Positions 36,893-46,274 of a stretch of 64,000 bases of DNA are shown in pieces (position 1 is the stretch's first letter; each line of letters begins with the position of its first letter). The DNA is taken from the NCBI RefSeq assembly GCF_004769575.1, contig NZ_RQGA01000011.1, positions 136,072 to 200,071 on the forward strand. Reading direction: 5' to 3'. Source of the stretch: Leptospira perdikensis (GTDB lineage Bacteria > Spirochaetota > Leptospiria > Leptospirales > Leptospiraceae). The position numbers and the translations under genes are program-made. Under the pieces are notes generated by a model that was given only the letters and a program-made list of their open reading frames with translations, was not told where the DNA came from and ran no database searches.

Positions 36893-37855
36893 TTATTTAA
36901 TGGATTTGATATATTCAATTAGGTTGGCAACTTCTTCGTCAGACAAAGAACCTTGGAATAACGGCATCGCTGGTTGGTAAGTTTCTACAATTTTAGCAGT
37001 AGAAACAAGGATGGATTCACGTAGGTAATTCTCATCCGCTTTTGTTTTACTACCATCAACGAATTTTCGCTCAGAACCAAATAGTCCTTTCATGGTAGGT
37101 CCAACAACTCTAGATCCGTCGATCGAGTGGCAAGAAGCACAAGCTTTTTGAGCAAATAGTGTCTTTCCAAGGTCAGCGGGAGTATCTGCACCTTTTTTCT
37201 CAGCATGATACCAAGCAGCAAATTCCTCAGAAGGAATGGCTTTGATCTTAATCATCATCCCAGAGTGTTTGGTTCCGCAGTATTCCGTACAGAAAACGAT
37301 GAATTCCCCCGGTTGTTTTGGTTCGAACCAAAGTTGGGTGAGTTTTCCTGGAACCGCATCTTGTTTGGTTCGGAAAGCGGGAACATAGAAACTATGAATG
37401 ACATCTTTAGAAGTAAGGACGAGTTTCGTTGCTTTGCCTGCTGGAACGATCATTGGATCATTTGCAGAGCTATAGAACTCTTTTCCATTTGCATAACGAT
37501 AAGTCCACGCCCACTGCTCAGCAGTTACGTGAATTTCAGTTGCGATATCTTCTGGTGGAACGCGAAGTTTTTCAAAAATCACCATACCCCAGTAGAAAAT
37601 CCCCATCATGATCACGAGAGGAATGAATGACCAAAGGAATTCCGCAAAATTATTGTGAGTAATGTATGCAGATTTTTGGTCTAAACTTGTACGTTTGAAC
37701 TTGATGAGGAACCATGTCATTCCACCAATCAAGATGACAAACGAAACAAGGCTTGATATGATCAGAAACGCATAGAGAAGATCGACTTCTTTTGCGATTT
37801 CAGTCGCCTGGATAGGCATGAACGAGGTCGCTGGAATGAGACTGCTCCAAGACAT
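36893..37855 (-). CDS. ctaC: Cytochrome c oxidase subunit II with fused cytochrome c domain (CtaC, caa3 type)
   Basis: 320 residues. Two spans (about 27-50 and 73-95), then the CuA cupredoxin domain with His154, Cys189, Cys193 and His197 (FCTEYCGTKHSGM), then a C-terminal cytochrome c domain with CASCH at 239-243. The fused haem domain defines a caa3-type oxidase. No signal peptide is obvious beyond the first span. It starts directly after the SCO gene on the same strand (0-bp gap). Confidence 0.95.
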   Translation of the reverse strand: MSWSSLIPATSFMPIQATEIAKEVDLLYAFLIISSLVSFVILIGGMTWFLIKFKRTSLDQKSAYITHNNFAEFLWSFIPLVIMMGIFYWGMVIFEKLRVPPEDIATEIHVTAEQWAWTYRYANGKEFYSSANDPMIVPAGKATKLVLTSKDVIHSFYVPAFRTKQDAVPGKLTQLWFEPKQPGEFIVFCTEYCGTKHSGMMIKIKAIPSEEFAAWYHAEKKGADTPADLGKTLFAQKACASCHSIDGSRVVGPTMKGLFGSERKFVDGSKTKADENYLRESILVSTAKIVETYQPAMPLFQGSLSDEEVANLIEYIKSIK

Positions 37856-38692
37856 CTATGTGACTCCTTGACGGTTGTTATTTGTTATTTTTCGCCAGTT
37901 TATGTATAAAAACGCACCGAGAAGGAGTAAGGTGACCGCCCCCCCGAATTGCATCATCCTGTATGCGTATATCGTATATTTATTTTTTCTCGGATCAAAT
38001 TGAAAGCAAAATAAAGCAAACTTGTCTACAAAACTCCCAATCTTACCAGAAGATGCCTCAAGAAAGGCAAATTTCAAATCTCTTGGTTCGAGTTGGATCC
38101 CTTGAAAAATCCGCGAGACCTTCCCTTCAGGAGTCAAAACATAAACTCCACTCGCGTGGATGTATTGTTTTGCTTCCGCATCCCAAGCATACCGAAAGTC
38201 CAATTGCTTTGTAAGTGCATCAATGGATTCCTGTGTGCCTGTCAAGAGGTGGAGGCCTTGGTCTGCTCCTTCCCTACCATATTCTTTCAAATAAGCACCT
38301 TTTTTGGGAAACGAAACAGATTCGTTTTCTTTCGGGTCAATGGATACCGCAATGTATTGGTATTCTTTGCCGAGAGTCCAATCGAGGGCCTTCAGACCTT
38401 GAAACACACCATTTAAGTGGAAGTTACAGAGTGTGGGACATTTGAAATAAACGGGAGAAAGCAGGATTGGTTTTCCCTTCGAGAGAAAATCGGAGAAACG
38501 AACTGTTTTTCCTGATTCATCCCGAAAAGGAATATCGAGGTTCAGAGATTTCCCCGTGACATCGGAAAATCCAATGTTTTCTAGTTCTTTCGGGAGTTTG
38601 TTTTCCCGAGTGAGGTTGGAATGCGGATCGTACGCATACACGACCCCAGACCAAAACAACAAACAAAGAAAAGAGAAAAGTCTAATGTTCAC
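37856..38692 (-). CDS. SCO1/SenC copper chaperone
   Basis: 278 residues. Signal peptide (about 1-20), thioredoxin-like domain with copper-binding Cys85 and Cys89 (CPTLC) and His179 (YIHASG), and an unusual C-terminal membrane span (about 248-268) in addition. SCO proteins load copper into the CuA site of subunit II, encoded next. The gene lies within the oxidase operon between a small membrane ORF and ctaC. Confidence 0.92.
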   Translation of the reverse strand: MNIRLFSFLCLLFWSGVVYAYDPHSNLTRENKLPKELENIGFSDVTGKSLNLDIPFRDESGKTVRFSDFLSKGKPILLSPVYFKCPTLCNFHLNGVFQGLKALDWTLGKEYQYIAVSIDPKENESVSFPKKGAYLKEYGREGADQGLHLLTGTQESIDALTKQLDFRYAWDAEAKQYIHASGVYVLTPEGKVSRIFQGIQLEPRDLKFAFLEASSGKIGSFVDKFALFCFQFDPRKNKYTIYAYRMMQFGGAVTLLLLGAFLYINWRKITNNNRQGVT

Positions 38693-38710
38693 GAAGGTTT
38701 GGTGACTACC

Positions 38711-38863
38711 CTATTTGGATTGAACGCTTTTGGATTCCATTCCTGGGTTTTCCGGAGTACCCGGATGAACGAAGGAAATATAAGCGAAGAAAAGAATGTT
38801 GAGTGCAAGTGTGACAAGGAAAGTCCAATAGCCACCCTTATTGTAAAGGTCTGTGTTTTGCAT
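38711..38863 (-). CDS. Small single-span membrane protein heading the oxidase operon
   Basis: 50-residue ORF from ATG 38861-38863 to TAG 38711-38713. It starts MQNTDLYNKGGYW, has one span (about residues 13-33), and ends in a Pro/Ser/Lys-rich tail. It precedes the SCO gene by 18 bp on the same strand. No homologue recognised. Codon use and position between the divergent promoter region and the operon support a real gene, perhaps a small oxidase assembly or structural subunit. Confidence 0.65.
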   Translation of the reverse strand: MQNTDLYNKGGYWTFLVTLALNILFFAYISFVHPGTPENPGMESKSVQSK

Positions 38864-38987
38864 AAATTTACCTGTTATAGTCTATACGAAAAACTCCTCT
38901 TTTTATCCAACAATTTTTAAAAGATGCAAGATTAATTTTATTTTCCCCAAACTCAGATCACAAAACCTGGAGGAAACAGATAGACGT

Positions 38988-39869
38988 ATGACACTCAAAC
39001 GTTTTTACACCATTCTTTCCGCATTAATTCTCATCAATCTCCTCTACGGACCACTCGTAAGAGCAACAGATTCTGGATTGGCATGCCCTGATTGGCCACT
39101 GTGTCACGGGAAATTTGTACCAGAATTTACATTTCAAATTTTTATGGAAGTGGGCCATAGATACTATTCTGGTATTTTAGGGATCCTTGTCGGTATTGGT
39201 TTTGTTTGGATTTTACGAAACAAAGACACAAGAAAAAGTTTGGGAATCCCAGCAACACTATCACTGATTTTTCTGATCTCTCAAGTCATACTTGGTGGAT
39301 TGACAGTTACCAAACTCCTCCACCCAACAACAGTTAACTTACACTTACTCAATGCAGTCCTTCTATTATCTGCATGCCTTACAGTTCGATTGTTGATTCC
39401 AGAAGGTCCCAATTCTAAATTTCAGTGGCAAAGACCCGGTAAATATTTTTTTGTTTTTACACTGACTGTAGTTTTATACCAACTTTTTCTTGGTGGGAAG
39501 GTTAGTTCTCACTATGCAGGCCTTGCCTGCCCCGATTTCCCAACTTGTTACGGGGAATGGTTTCCTGAAATGAAAGGAACCATTCGTTTTCAAATGGAAC
39601 ATAGGTTGTTTGGTTATTTAGTAACGCTTTCAGTACTTTCACTTTCGGCTTATGGAATCCTTTATTTAAAAAATGGAACCGTTAAAAAATCGCTGAAAAT
39701 CGCAGCTTATCTTGTCTCTTTTCAAATCCTTCTCGGTGCAATGAACGTTTTATACCACCTCCCAAAACTAATTACCGGATTACACACATTAAACGGTGTT
39801 CTTGTGTTTATGTTTTGTTTTATTGCAGCTTTTTACCATTTTCGGTCTGAGGGAAAAGAGGTTTTATAA
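38988..39869 (+). CDS. ctaA: Haem A synthase (CtaA/COX15)
   Basis: 293 residues from the ATG at 38988 (product [15 protein letters not shown]), with GGAGG about 14 bases upstream. A longer in-frame ATG at 38853 would extend into the divergent small ORF and lacks family similarity. About eight spans with the paired His of the fold: [23 protein letters not shown] and GLHTLNGV. It converts haem O to haem A for the oxidase. CPDWP-CHG and CPDFP-CYG loop cysteines are present. Its stop overlaps the ctaB start by 1 base. Confidence 0.9.
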   Translation: MTLKRFYTILSALILINLLYGPLVRATDSGLACPDWPLCHGKFVPEFTFQIFMEVGHRYYSGILGILVGIGFVWILRNKDTRKSLGIPATLSLIFLISQVILGGLTVTKLLHPTTVNLHLLNAVLLLSACLTVRLLIPEGPNSKFQWQRPGKYFFVFTLTVVLYQLFLGGKVSSHYAGLACPDFPTCYGEWFPEMKGTIRFQMEHRLFGYLVTLSVLSLSAYGILYLKNGTVKKSLKIAAYLVSFQILLGAMNVLYHLPKLITGLHTLNGVLVFMFCFIAAFYHFRSEGKEVL

Positions 39870-40723
39870 TGTTCCGATTATGGAACCAACTCACAAAACC
39901 TAGGGTCACCGTACTCGTTCTTGCCACCGTCCTTCCCGGCATGTATTTAGGAACTACTGGATACCCGTCCCTCTGGGAAATTGGTATCACTCTACTGGGA
40001 ACCTATCTTATGAGTTCGGCATCCTTTATTCTCAACCAATACATTGAAAGAGAAAGAGATGCCGTGATGTATCGGACAAAACAAAGACCAATCCCGTCGG
40101 GTGAAATTTCTCCAGTCTTTGCACTTTCCTTGGGAGTGATTGTTGCGATTGTAGCATTTGTCATTTTAACCTACTATATCAATCTACTAACGGCCGTTTG
40201 TGCATTATCCGCTCTTCTTCTCTATGTATTTTTATATACAATTTGGCTGAAACCAAGAACGGAACAAAACATTGTGATTGGTGGAATTTCTGGATGTATC
40301 GGTCCACTCATCGGATATGCCGCCATGGCAAATACACTTCCCATCCAAGCCTGGGTTTTGTTTTTAATGATTTTTCTTTGGACACCAGCACATTTCTGGG
40401 CCCTTGCTATCTTCCTAAAAGATGATTATGAATTTGCAGGAATTCCTATGATGCCTGTAGTTTCCGGAATCCAAAAAACTGTAAACCAAATCTTTCTTTA
40501 TGCGATTGCTTATTCGACATCGGTGATTGGGTTTTATTTTACCGATGACAGAATGGGATTTCTTTTTTTGATTTCTGCCATCCTTCTCACAATTTTGATT
40601 TTGGTTTTTGCTTATCGTTTGAAACAGTCACAGGATAAACTACTCGCAAAACGGTTTTTCTTTTTTAGTATCTTTCACTTATTTTTAGTAAGTTTAGCCA
40701 TAGTCATCGATTCTAAAATCTAG
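39869..40723 (+). CDS. ctaB: Protohaem IX farnesyltransferase (haem O synthase, CtaB)
   Basis: 284-residue UbiA-type prenyltransferase with about nine spans. [19 protein letters not shown] (about residues 50-70) is the first Asp-rich, Mg/prenyl-diphosphate motif of CtaB. It attaches farnesyl to haem b, giving haem O, the substrate of the upstream enzyme. Start ATG overlaps the ctaA stop (TAATG). Divergent from the oxidase structural operon, so haem A synthesis and apo-oxidase are probably coordinated. Confidence 0.93.
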   Translation: MFRLWNQLTKPRVTVLVLATVLPGMYLGTTGYPSLWEIGITLLGTYLMSSASFILNQYIERERDAVMYRTKQRPIPSGEISPVFALSLGVIVAIVAFVILTYYINLLTAVCALSALLLYVFLYTIWLKPRTEQNIVIGGISGCIGPLIGYAAMANTLPIQAWVLFLMIFLWTPAHFWALAIFLKDDYEFAGIPMMPVVSGIQKTVNQIFLYAIAYSTSVIGFYFTDDRMGFLFLISAILLTILILVFAYRLKQSQDKLLAKRFFFFSIFHLFLVSLAIVIDSKI

Positions 40724-40768
40724 GTTTTTTGATTGATTTGAATTAAAATCCCTGTTTTTCTTCTGCCC

Positions 40769-41440
40769 ATGAGCATACTTGCGCGTTATTTTTCGAAGTC
40801 CGATTTGGATGAAATCAAATCAGCGGTTGGTGTTGCAGAGTCCAAAACCTCGGCAGAAATCGTTCCTTTTTTTGCAGAATCTTCCCACCATTATAAGGAA
40901 TGGGCATGGCTTGGCGCCTTTCTTATGGGAGGTTTGAGTGGGGCCCTATTTTATACTGTCGAAAATTTTTATGGCAGCTTATGGGAAGGGGAAGGTAAAT
41001 CTTTCATTGCGATTGTATCTGTATGGTTAGGTGCTGTTTTGGGACTCATAATCACTACGGTTTTTCCAAAAATCAGAATTAGTTTAGTATCTCGAGGCGC
41101 CAAACAATACTTTGTCGACCTAAGAGCAAAAGAAGCTTTTTTAGACGAAGAAGTTTTTAGAACTAAAAACAGAACAGGGATTTTAATTTATATTTCTTTG
41201 TATGAACACTTTGTTCGAGTATTACCGGACAAAGAAATTGCCAAAGTTGTTCCTAAATCAGAATGGAATGAAGCAGTTCGTTTGATAGTGGAAGGGATGA
41301 AATCCAAAAAGAAAAAAGAAGGGATCGTTTCTAGCATTCTCTTTTGTGGAGACCTGCTAAAGAAATACAACATCCAAAGAGAAAAAGACGATAAAAACGA
41401 AATCTCTAACGAAATCCGTGACGGCGGGAAATTGATGTAA
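40769..41440 (+). CDS. TPM-domain membrane protein, first of a pair
   Basis: 223 residues. TPM-type (TLP18.3/Psb32/MOLO-1) fold is suggested by the order of elements: an N-terminal AVGVAESKTSAEIVPFF segment, two spans (about 48-65 and 84-107), and KNRTGILIYISLYEHFVRVLPD. The 1-base stop/start overlap with the next TPM gene (41440) indicates coupled translation. Its role is unknown; TPM proteins are linked to photosystem repair in plants and to envelope or stress roles in bacteria. Confidence 0.7.
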   Translation: MSILARYFSKSDLDEIKSAVGVAESKTSAEIVPFFAESSHHYKEWAWLGAFLMGGLSGALFYTVENFYGSLWEGEGKSFIAIVSVWLGAVLGLIITTVFPKIRISLVSRGAKQYFVDLRAKEAFLDEEVFRTKNRTGILIYISLYEHFVRVLPDKEIAKVVPKSEWNEAVRLIVEGMKSKKKKEGIVSSILFCGDLLKKYNIQREKDDKNEISNEIRDGGKLM

Positions 41441-42360
41441 TGAATATTGATAAAAATATTTCCAATTTAAATTTTGTATCGAATCTACTCCGCAAAAAAG
41501 AATTGTTTTTTGTTTTTCTTTTATTTTCAACCCTAACAGGGATCGGTTCCTTTCCTGTACCCAAACTCGAAAGACGAGTGATGGACCATGCAGGAATTTT
41601 ATCGGAAGCAACAATAACCAAATTAGAATCCGAACTCAAACAATTTGAAACGGATACCTCCAATCAAATTGCAGTGTATACGACCCCAAGCCTTCATGAT
41701 GAAACCATCGAAGATGTCTCTATGCAAATCTTTGATGAATGGAAATTGGGACAAAAAAATAAAAACAATGGAGTCCTTTTACTTATCGCACCTAACGAAA
41801 GAAAGATGCGAATTGCAGTGGGACGTGGGCTAGAAGGAGCCCTCACAGACATCCAAGCGAAACAAATCATTCGTAACGAACTACGACCTAGTTTTAAATC
41901 GGGAGATATGGATGGAGGTGTCATAGCAGGGGTCAATGCCATAATGGCTGCGATTCGTGGGGAATACGCACCTTCAGAAGATGATGTAGATACCTCAGGA
42001 AGTGATGTGGAATCGGAAGTTTCTTCTGGGATTGTCGGTGGAATTTTTACCTTCATTTCTTTGTTTATCCCAGGTTTTGGTGGTGTTGTATTTTCTATTA
42101 TAGGAATTATTACTCTTTACCCTCTGTTAGTTGCTATGATGGGAAGTTTTTTTGCCCTTGCTGTTGCCATCATCATCTTCCTTGTGGTCATGATTTTGAA
42201 AGGAACCATTGGCAAAGGTGGTAGTGGTTCCGACGGTGGTTTTTACGGCGGCGGTTGGTCTAGTGGAGGAAGTGATTCCTGGTCTTCGAGTGACTCTAGT
42301 GATAGTTGGTCCGGCGGAGGTGGTGATTCCTCAGGTGGTGGATCTTCCGGAGATTGGTGA
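41440..42360 (+). CDS. TPM-domain protein (YgcG-like), Gly/Ser-rich tail
   Basis: 306 residues. Signal/anchor N-terminus, then a TPM domain (about 45-180) with VMDHAGILSE, NGVLLLIAPNERKMRIAVGRGLEG and IIRNELRPSFKSGDMDGGV. Two spans (about 195-255) and a very Gly/Ser/Trp-rich tail follow, typical of YgcG-like proteins. Predicted membrane protein with a periplasmic TPM domain; function unknown. Forms a pair with the upstream TPM gene. Confidence 0.82.
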   Translation: MNIDKNISNLNFVSNLLRKKELFFVFLLFSTLTGIGSFPVPKLERRVMDHAGILSEATITKLESELKQFETDTSNQIAVYTTPSLHDETIEDVSMQIFDEWKLGQKNKNNGVLLLIAPNERKMRIAVGRGLEGALTDIQAKQIIRNELRPSFKSGDMDGGVIAGVNAIMAAIRGEYAPSEDDVDTSGSDVESEVSSGIVGGIFTFISLFIPGFGGVVFSIIGIITLYPLLVAMMGSFFALAVAIIIFLVVMILKGTIGKGGSGSDGGFYGGGWSSGGSDSWSSSDSSDSWSGGGGDSSGGGSSGDW

Positions 42361-42423
42361 TAGGAAATCGGGCCGCTCACTGAAACAAAAGAGCGATGAT
42401 TCACATCAAACCAATCTTAACAA

Positions 42424-42454
42424 AAATCACCTAACGTTTTATGTTAGGTGATTT
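42424..42454 (-). terminator. Terminator hairpin spanning the stop of the 7TMR-DISM phosphatase gene
   Basis: Perfect 12-bp stem AAATCACCTAAC (42424-42435) / GTTAGGTGATTT (42443-42454) with a 7-nt loop. The stop codon (42444-42446) of the minus-strand gene lies in the arm, and TTTTTGTT follows on the minus strand. It also lies after the plus-strand TPM gene and may work both ways. Confidence 0.8.
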
Positions 42455-44522
42455 CAATAAAAATAAGTGTGGAGTCGTCTTTCCATTGTGACTTGTTCAT
42501 TCTTTGGAATAACATAGTTTTGATGGAAGGAACAACTTCTTCGAAGGGTAAAGTTACGGTATTCTGAATCACTTCTAACAAATCCCCCCAGGCCTGTACC
42601 CCATCGGATTCGTTTAATTCTTCAAAGAGTCCATCCGTAAACAAAAAAATTCGATCTCCCGATTCAACCTTTGATTCCAAAATTCCATACCGGTAATGTT
42701 CCAAAATTCCGATGATGGGGCCTGTGTTTTCAAGCATAGTCGTAGGACCATTTTTTTTCAGATGGATTTGATTTTGTACACCACCCCCCGCATAACGTAG
42801 GATTTTTTGATGGAAATCAAAATCCATAACAAGGGCTGGAAAATAAATTTGAAGGTCTGCATTTTTATCATAGAAATGTTGGTTCATATAGAACAACAAA
42901 TCATTCGGTCGCATGGCTACAGCAGAAACACGTTCAAACTCTGATTGGATCATCATGGAATAAAGGGCCGCCTGTAAACCATGACCGGTTGCATCACCTA
43001 AAAAGAATCGATAATAGAAATCTTGAATTCGTTTTACGAAAAAGATATCTCCACCTACTTCAGCAATTGGTTTGTATAATATATCTACTTTGAGATAAGG
43101 CTCTAACTCAGGAAGTTTGGTAACACTTTGGATGATGGACTTAGCCAATCGCATATCCTTCCCAATTTGATCCAATTTCCCTTGCAGTTCTTCTGTTTTG
43201 TCTTTTACTCGTGTTTCCAAACGTTCATTTAAATCTGTTAGTTGGTTTTGTACACGTTGTAAGGTTTGGTTTTTGTCTGAAAGTTCAATGGCTAAGTTTT
43301 CAGCCTCGACAAAACCCCGGGAAAAATTCCTGGCAATGTATACAGACTGTACAAAGAACATGGTAAAAATTCCGAAGTGGATGGTAAGTGGGCCATGAAT
43401 GATTAGGTTATTGACCAAACTATCATTGATAAAACTAGCAATGAAGATCACAAAACTAAACAAAAAAATAACAGCACCAGGAAGCGAATCGCGAATGGCC
43501 CTTACAATGACTAAAAAAGTATAAATCGCACCCATCAAAGTAAAAACCTGGAAAGGAACCATTAAATACGTGTAAAACGATGACCTAGTAACCAAAACGA
43601 TAAAACAAAATGCAAATCCCAAATATTTTAGAATTTCATAGGCACGACGCGAAAAATACGGTTTAAAAAGTAGATAGACATACTTTGTAAAAATAGGAGT
43701 GATCAAAAAGAAACTTAAGTAACTTAGTTTCAAATGAACTTCCCAAGGTAATCCAGGATAAATATGCACCAAGTATTTATTACCTGCAATAAACACTCGC
43801 AAGGCGACTAAAATACAGGTTAAGGCAAACCAATAAGTAAATGGATCTTTTTTTCTGTTCCAATACAAAAACAGATGATAAAGACCCATGAACAAAATAC
43901 TACCGGCAAGTAACATATCTCGCAAAATCGCAAACTCATATTGATGGTGGATCTCCGATGTTTTTCCAAGTGTGATAGTCTGAGCCGGCCCACCCTTTCT
44001 ATGATGGTAATTGGAAATTTGTAATAATATAGAGGTTTGGTTTTCTTTTGGGAAAAAATCGACGATTTTTGGTCTGTATTCTGGTTTACCATTTTGGTAA
44101 GAAGTCGCAACCACACCGTTAGATGCCAATCGAACACCATCAACAAACAAAACATAGGCGGTTTCCATTTCAGGAACTCTGAGAGAAAGTGGGACTCCTT
44201 TTTGCCCGTGTTTTACATCTAGACTAAAGGTGGCATACCCATCCCCAGCCAAAAAGCCACGATTCCAAAAAAAATCGGACCAAATGCCGGGGACGGAAAA
44301 AAAATGAGGTTCCCGGCTCGTATCTAAGGTTTCGAGTTCGGAGGGAGAAATCAAAAGACCGGGATAGTATTCCCAGTCACCGATGAGTTCTAAAGTTTTT
44401 GTCTCGTCTTTTAAGTACGACTCGGCCGACAGAAACCCTTTTTCCACCTTTGGTGGCGCTTCTTTCGGCATACACGAAATCAGCACCAAACACCAAACCA
44501 TTCCGAACCATCGGAAATTCAT
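42444..44522 (-). CDS. Lipoprotein-type 7TMR-DISM sensor with SpoIIE PP2C phosphatase domain
   Basis: 692 residues from the ATG at 44522, chosen because it gives a lipoprotein signal peptide (MNFRWFGMVWCLVLISC). A longer start at 44594 would add 24 residues inside gltA. An extracytoplasmic beta domain (about 25-195) is followed by seven spans (about 205-395), a coiled coil, and a SpoIIE-type PP2C domain with GGDIFFV, FLGDATGHGLQAALYSMM and RIFLFTDGLFEE. It probably senses an envelope signal and dephosphorylates a STAS protein such as 45882-46232. Confidence 0.84.
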   Translation of the reverse strand: MNFRWFGMVWCLVLISCMPKEAPPKVEKGFLSAESYLKDETKTLELIGDWEYYPGLLISPSELETLDTSREPHFFSVPGIWSDFFWNRGFLAGDGYATFSLDVKHGQKGVPLSLRVPEMETAYVLFVDGVRLASNGVVATSYQNGKPEYRPKIVDFFPKENQTSILLQISNYHHRKGGPAQTITLGKTSEIHHQYEFAILRDMLLAGSILFMGLYHLFLYWNRKKDPFTYWFALTCILVALRVFIAGNKYLVHIYPGLPWEVHLKLSYLSFFLITPIFTKYVYLLFKPYFSRRAYEILKYLGFAFCFIVLVTRSSFYTYLMVPFQVFTLMGAIYTFLVIVRAIRDSLPGAVIFLFSFVIFIASFINDSLVNNLIIHGPLTIHFGIFTMFFVQSVYIARNFSRGFVEAENLAIELSDKNQTLQRVQNQLTDLNERLETRVKDKTEELQGKLDQIGKDMRLAKSIIQSVTKLPELEPYLKVDILYKPIAEVGGDIFFVKRIQDFYYRFFLGDATGHGLQAALYSMMIQSEFERVSAVAMRPNDLLFYMNQHFYDKNADLQIYFPALVMDFDFHQKILRYAGGGVQNQIHLKKNGPTTMLENTGPIIGILEHYRYGILESKVESGDRIFLFTDGLFEELNESDGVQAWGDLLEVIQNTVTLPFEEVVPSIKTMLFQRMNKSQWKDDSTLIFIEIT

Positions 44523-44544
44523 AGAGGATAAAAGTCTAACGAAC

Positions 44545-45825
44545 CTATAGGCGACTCTGAACTGGGATGTATTTTCTTTGATTTTCGCCCACATATATTT
44601 GTTTTGGACGAACTTTTGAGAAGTCTCCCTTCATTCTTTGTTCTCTCCAGTGTGCAAGCCAACCAGGTAATCTTCCAATTACCTGCATAACAGAGAACAT
44701 ATCCTTAGGGATTCCCAACGTGTGAAATACGAGTCCTGAGTAGTATTCTAAGTTCGGGTAGAGGAGATTTTCCATAAAATAAGGATCGTTCCAAACCACT
44801 TCATCAATTTGGAGGGCCACATCTTCCACAGCACTTAACTTTCTGCCTTTGTAGAATTCGCGAATGATTTCACGAGCGACTTGGGCACGAGGACTGACCA
44901 CATCGTATGCCTTTTGTCCAAATCCATTGGTTTGAATGTTGAGACCACCACGTTTGAATCTTTCAAAATAATCTTTAACAGGTGTTTTTGTTTTGATGAT
45001 GTCTTCAATAAGGCCAATCGCGGCAGTAGGTCTTCCACCCTCACGAGCTCCCCATTGTGCCATGATCCCAGCAGAGATCGAAGCAAATAAATTTGCTTGA
45101 GTGGATCCAACCACTTGAACAGCTGTATTGGATACATTTTGTTCGTGGTCTGCATGTAAGATCCACATTTGGTTTAGAATACGGTCAAATTCTTCTGGTA
45201 CATTGTAATTGTCCGCAGGAAGTTTGTGCATCATATAAAGAAAGTTTGTACAATAAGGATTTTTATCCAAAGGATAAACAAACGGGTGTCCTACGGCATG
45301 TTTGTATGTGAAAGCAGCAATGGTACGAATTTTTGCAAGTAATCTTGCAATGAGATCCACTCCCATATCCAGTTTTTCTTCATATTCCTGCAAATAATAA
45401 CTAGAAAGTGAAGTTACCATCACAGATAGAACCGCAAGTGGATTGGCAACACCAGGAAAACCATCAAAGAGGTTCAACATATCTTCGTGGATCATTGAGT
45501 GTTTTGAAAGGCGACTAGAAAAATCACTTAACTCTTGCTTGGTGGGGAGATTTCCATAAATTAATAAAAACGAAGTTTCCACAAATGTGGACTGATAAGC
45601 AAGTTCTTTCAGATCATAACCACGGTAAGTCAATTCACCTTTTTCCGGATCGCGTCTTGATACTTTAGATAAACCAAGAGCTGTGTTAAACAAACCTGGA
45701 TCCACAGTCACGAGGCCGGTTTTTCTATAAAAATCGGTTAGGTCGATTCCTTCTTTTCCATCGGTACCAATGATGACCGGTAATTTGTATGTTTTGCCCT
45801 TGACGTGGATTTCCACTTCACTCAT
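44545..45825 (-). CDS. gltA: Citrate synthase homologue with substituted catalytic residues
   Basis: 426 residues aligning along the type II (hexameric) citrate synthase family, including ILHADHEQN, FTYKHAVGHP, PYFMENLLYPN and GWLAHWREQR. The three residues equivalent to E. coli His264, His305 and Asp362 read Glu262 (WGAREGGRP, normally WGPAHGGAN), Gln304 (GFGQKAY, normally GFGHRVY) and Glu360 (NLEYYSG, normally NVDFYSG); I checked these codons in the DNA. The citrate-binding Arg positions (SPRA, GRLPGW, RPKQ) remain. It may be inactive, slow, or act on another substrate; the gene name marks family only. A lone gene between a STAS gene and a phosphatase. Confidence 0.8.
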   Translation of the reverse strand: MSEVEIHVKGKTYKLPVIIGTDGKEGIDLTDFYRKTGLVTVDPGLFNTALGLSKVSRRDPEKGELTYRGYDLKELAYQSTFVETSFLLIYGNLPTKQELSDFSSRLSKHSMIHEDMLNLFDGFPGVANPLAVLSVMVTSLSSYYLQEYEEKLDMGVDLIARLLAKIRTIAAFTYKHAVGHPFVYPLDKNPYCTNFLYMMHKLPADNYNVPEEFDRILNQMWILHADHEQNVSNTAVQVVGSTQANLFASISAGIMAQWGAREGGRPTAAIGLIEDIIKTKTPVKDYFERFKRGGLNIQTNGFGQKAYDVVSPRAQVAREIIREFYKGRKLSAVEDVALQIDEVVWNDPYFMENLLYPNLEYYSGLVFHTLGIPKDMFSVMQVIGRLPGWLAHWREQRMKGDFSKVRPKQIYVGENQRKYIPVQSRL

Positions 45826-45881
45826 GAAAAGACCTCTCTCCCTCCTATCTTGCGGAAGGGAAGTTAGGAATCTAGAATAAT

Positions 45882-46232
45882 TTAGACTTGGGTGAGTGCA
45901 GAATTGAGAGAATCGTGAATGAGGACAAAGTCAGTCAAACCAACAATATCCATCACTTTACGGAAGTGGGTATTGAGTCCTGCGAACTCGATTTTTCCCT
46001 GATTCTCAGAAGATTTTGTAATGAGACTGATCAAGGTAGCGATCCCGGCAGAATTGATATAAGAAGTTTCAGAAAAGTTCAAAATGACACGAGTACGTTT
46101 GTCGGAAGGGATGGATTCGTAAGATTCCACAATCTCTTCTTCGGCTTCGGATGTGATTTCGCCAGAAATGTGAATCACAGGGAGGTTTCCCCCATTCTCA
46201 AATCCCAACCGAATCTTAAACTCTTCCATCAT
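45882..46232 (-). CDS. STAS-domain anti-sigma-factor antagonist
   Basis: 116 residues from ATG 46232 (product MMEEFKIRLGF); GGAAG lies just upstream, and the adjacent ATG at 46229 is an equally good start. A longer in-frame start at 46271 has no family support. It carries the STAS switch segment ETSYINSAGIATLISL with the candidate phospho-Ser in NSAG. Lies between the citrate synthase homologue and a small zinc-ribbon gene, near a SpoIIE phosphatase. Confidence 0.85.
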   Translation of the reverse strand: MMEEFKIRLGFENGGNLPVIHISGEITSEAEEEIVESYESIPSDKRTRVILNFSETSYINSAGIATLISLITKSSENQGKIEFAGLNTHFRKVMDIVGLTDFVLIHDSLNSALTQV

Positions 46233-46274
46233 TAGCTTCCAGGGAAATCCACTGAGAACGCGGGTCAACAAAAA

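Noticed and set aside
37205..37630. 141-codon plus-strand frame opposite ctaC
   Set aside because: Mirror of a cytochrome oxidase subunit with clear CuA and haem motifs; no independent support.
38853..38987. N-terminal extension of ctaA from ATG 38853
   Set aside because: It would overlap the divergent 50-residue ORF and lacks CtaA-family similarity; ATG 38988 gives a normal N-terminus with a GGAGG sequence upstream.
44523..44594. 24-residue N-terminal extension of the 7TMR-DISM phosphatase
   Set aside because: It would run into gltA and disrupt a good lipoprotein signal peptide that begins at ATG 44522.
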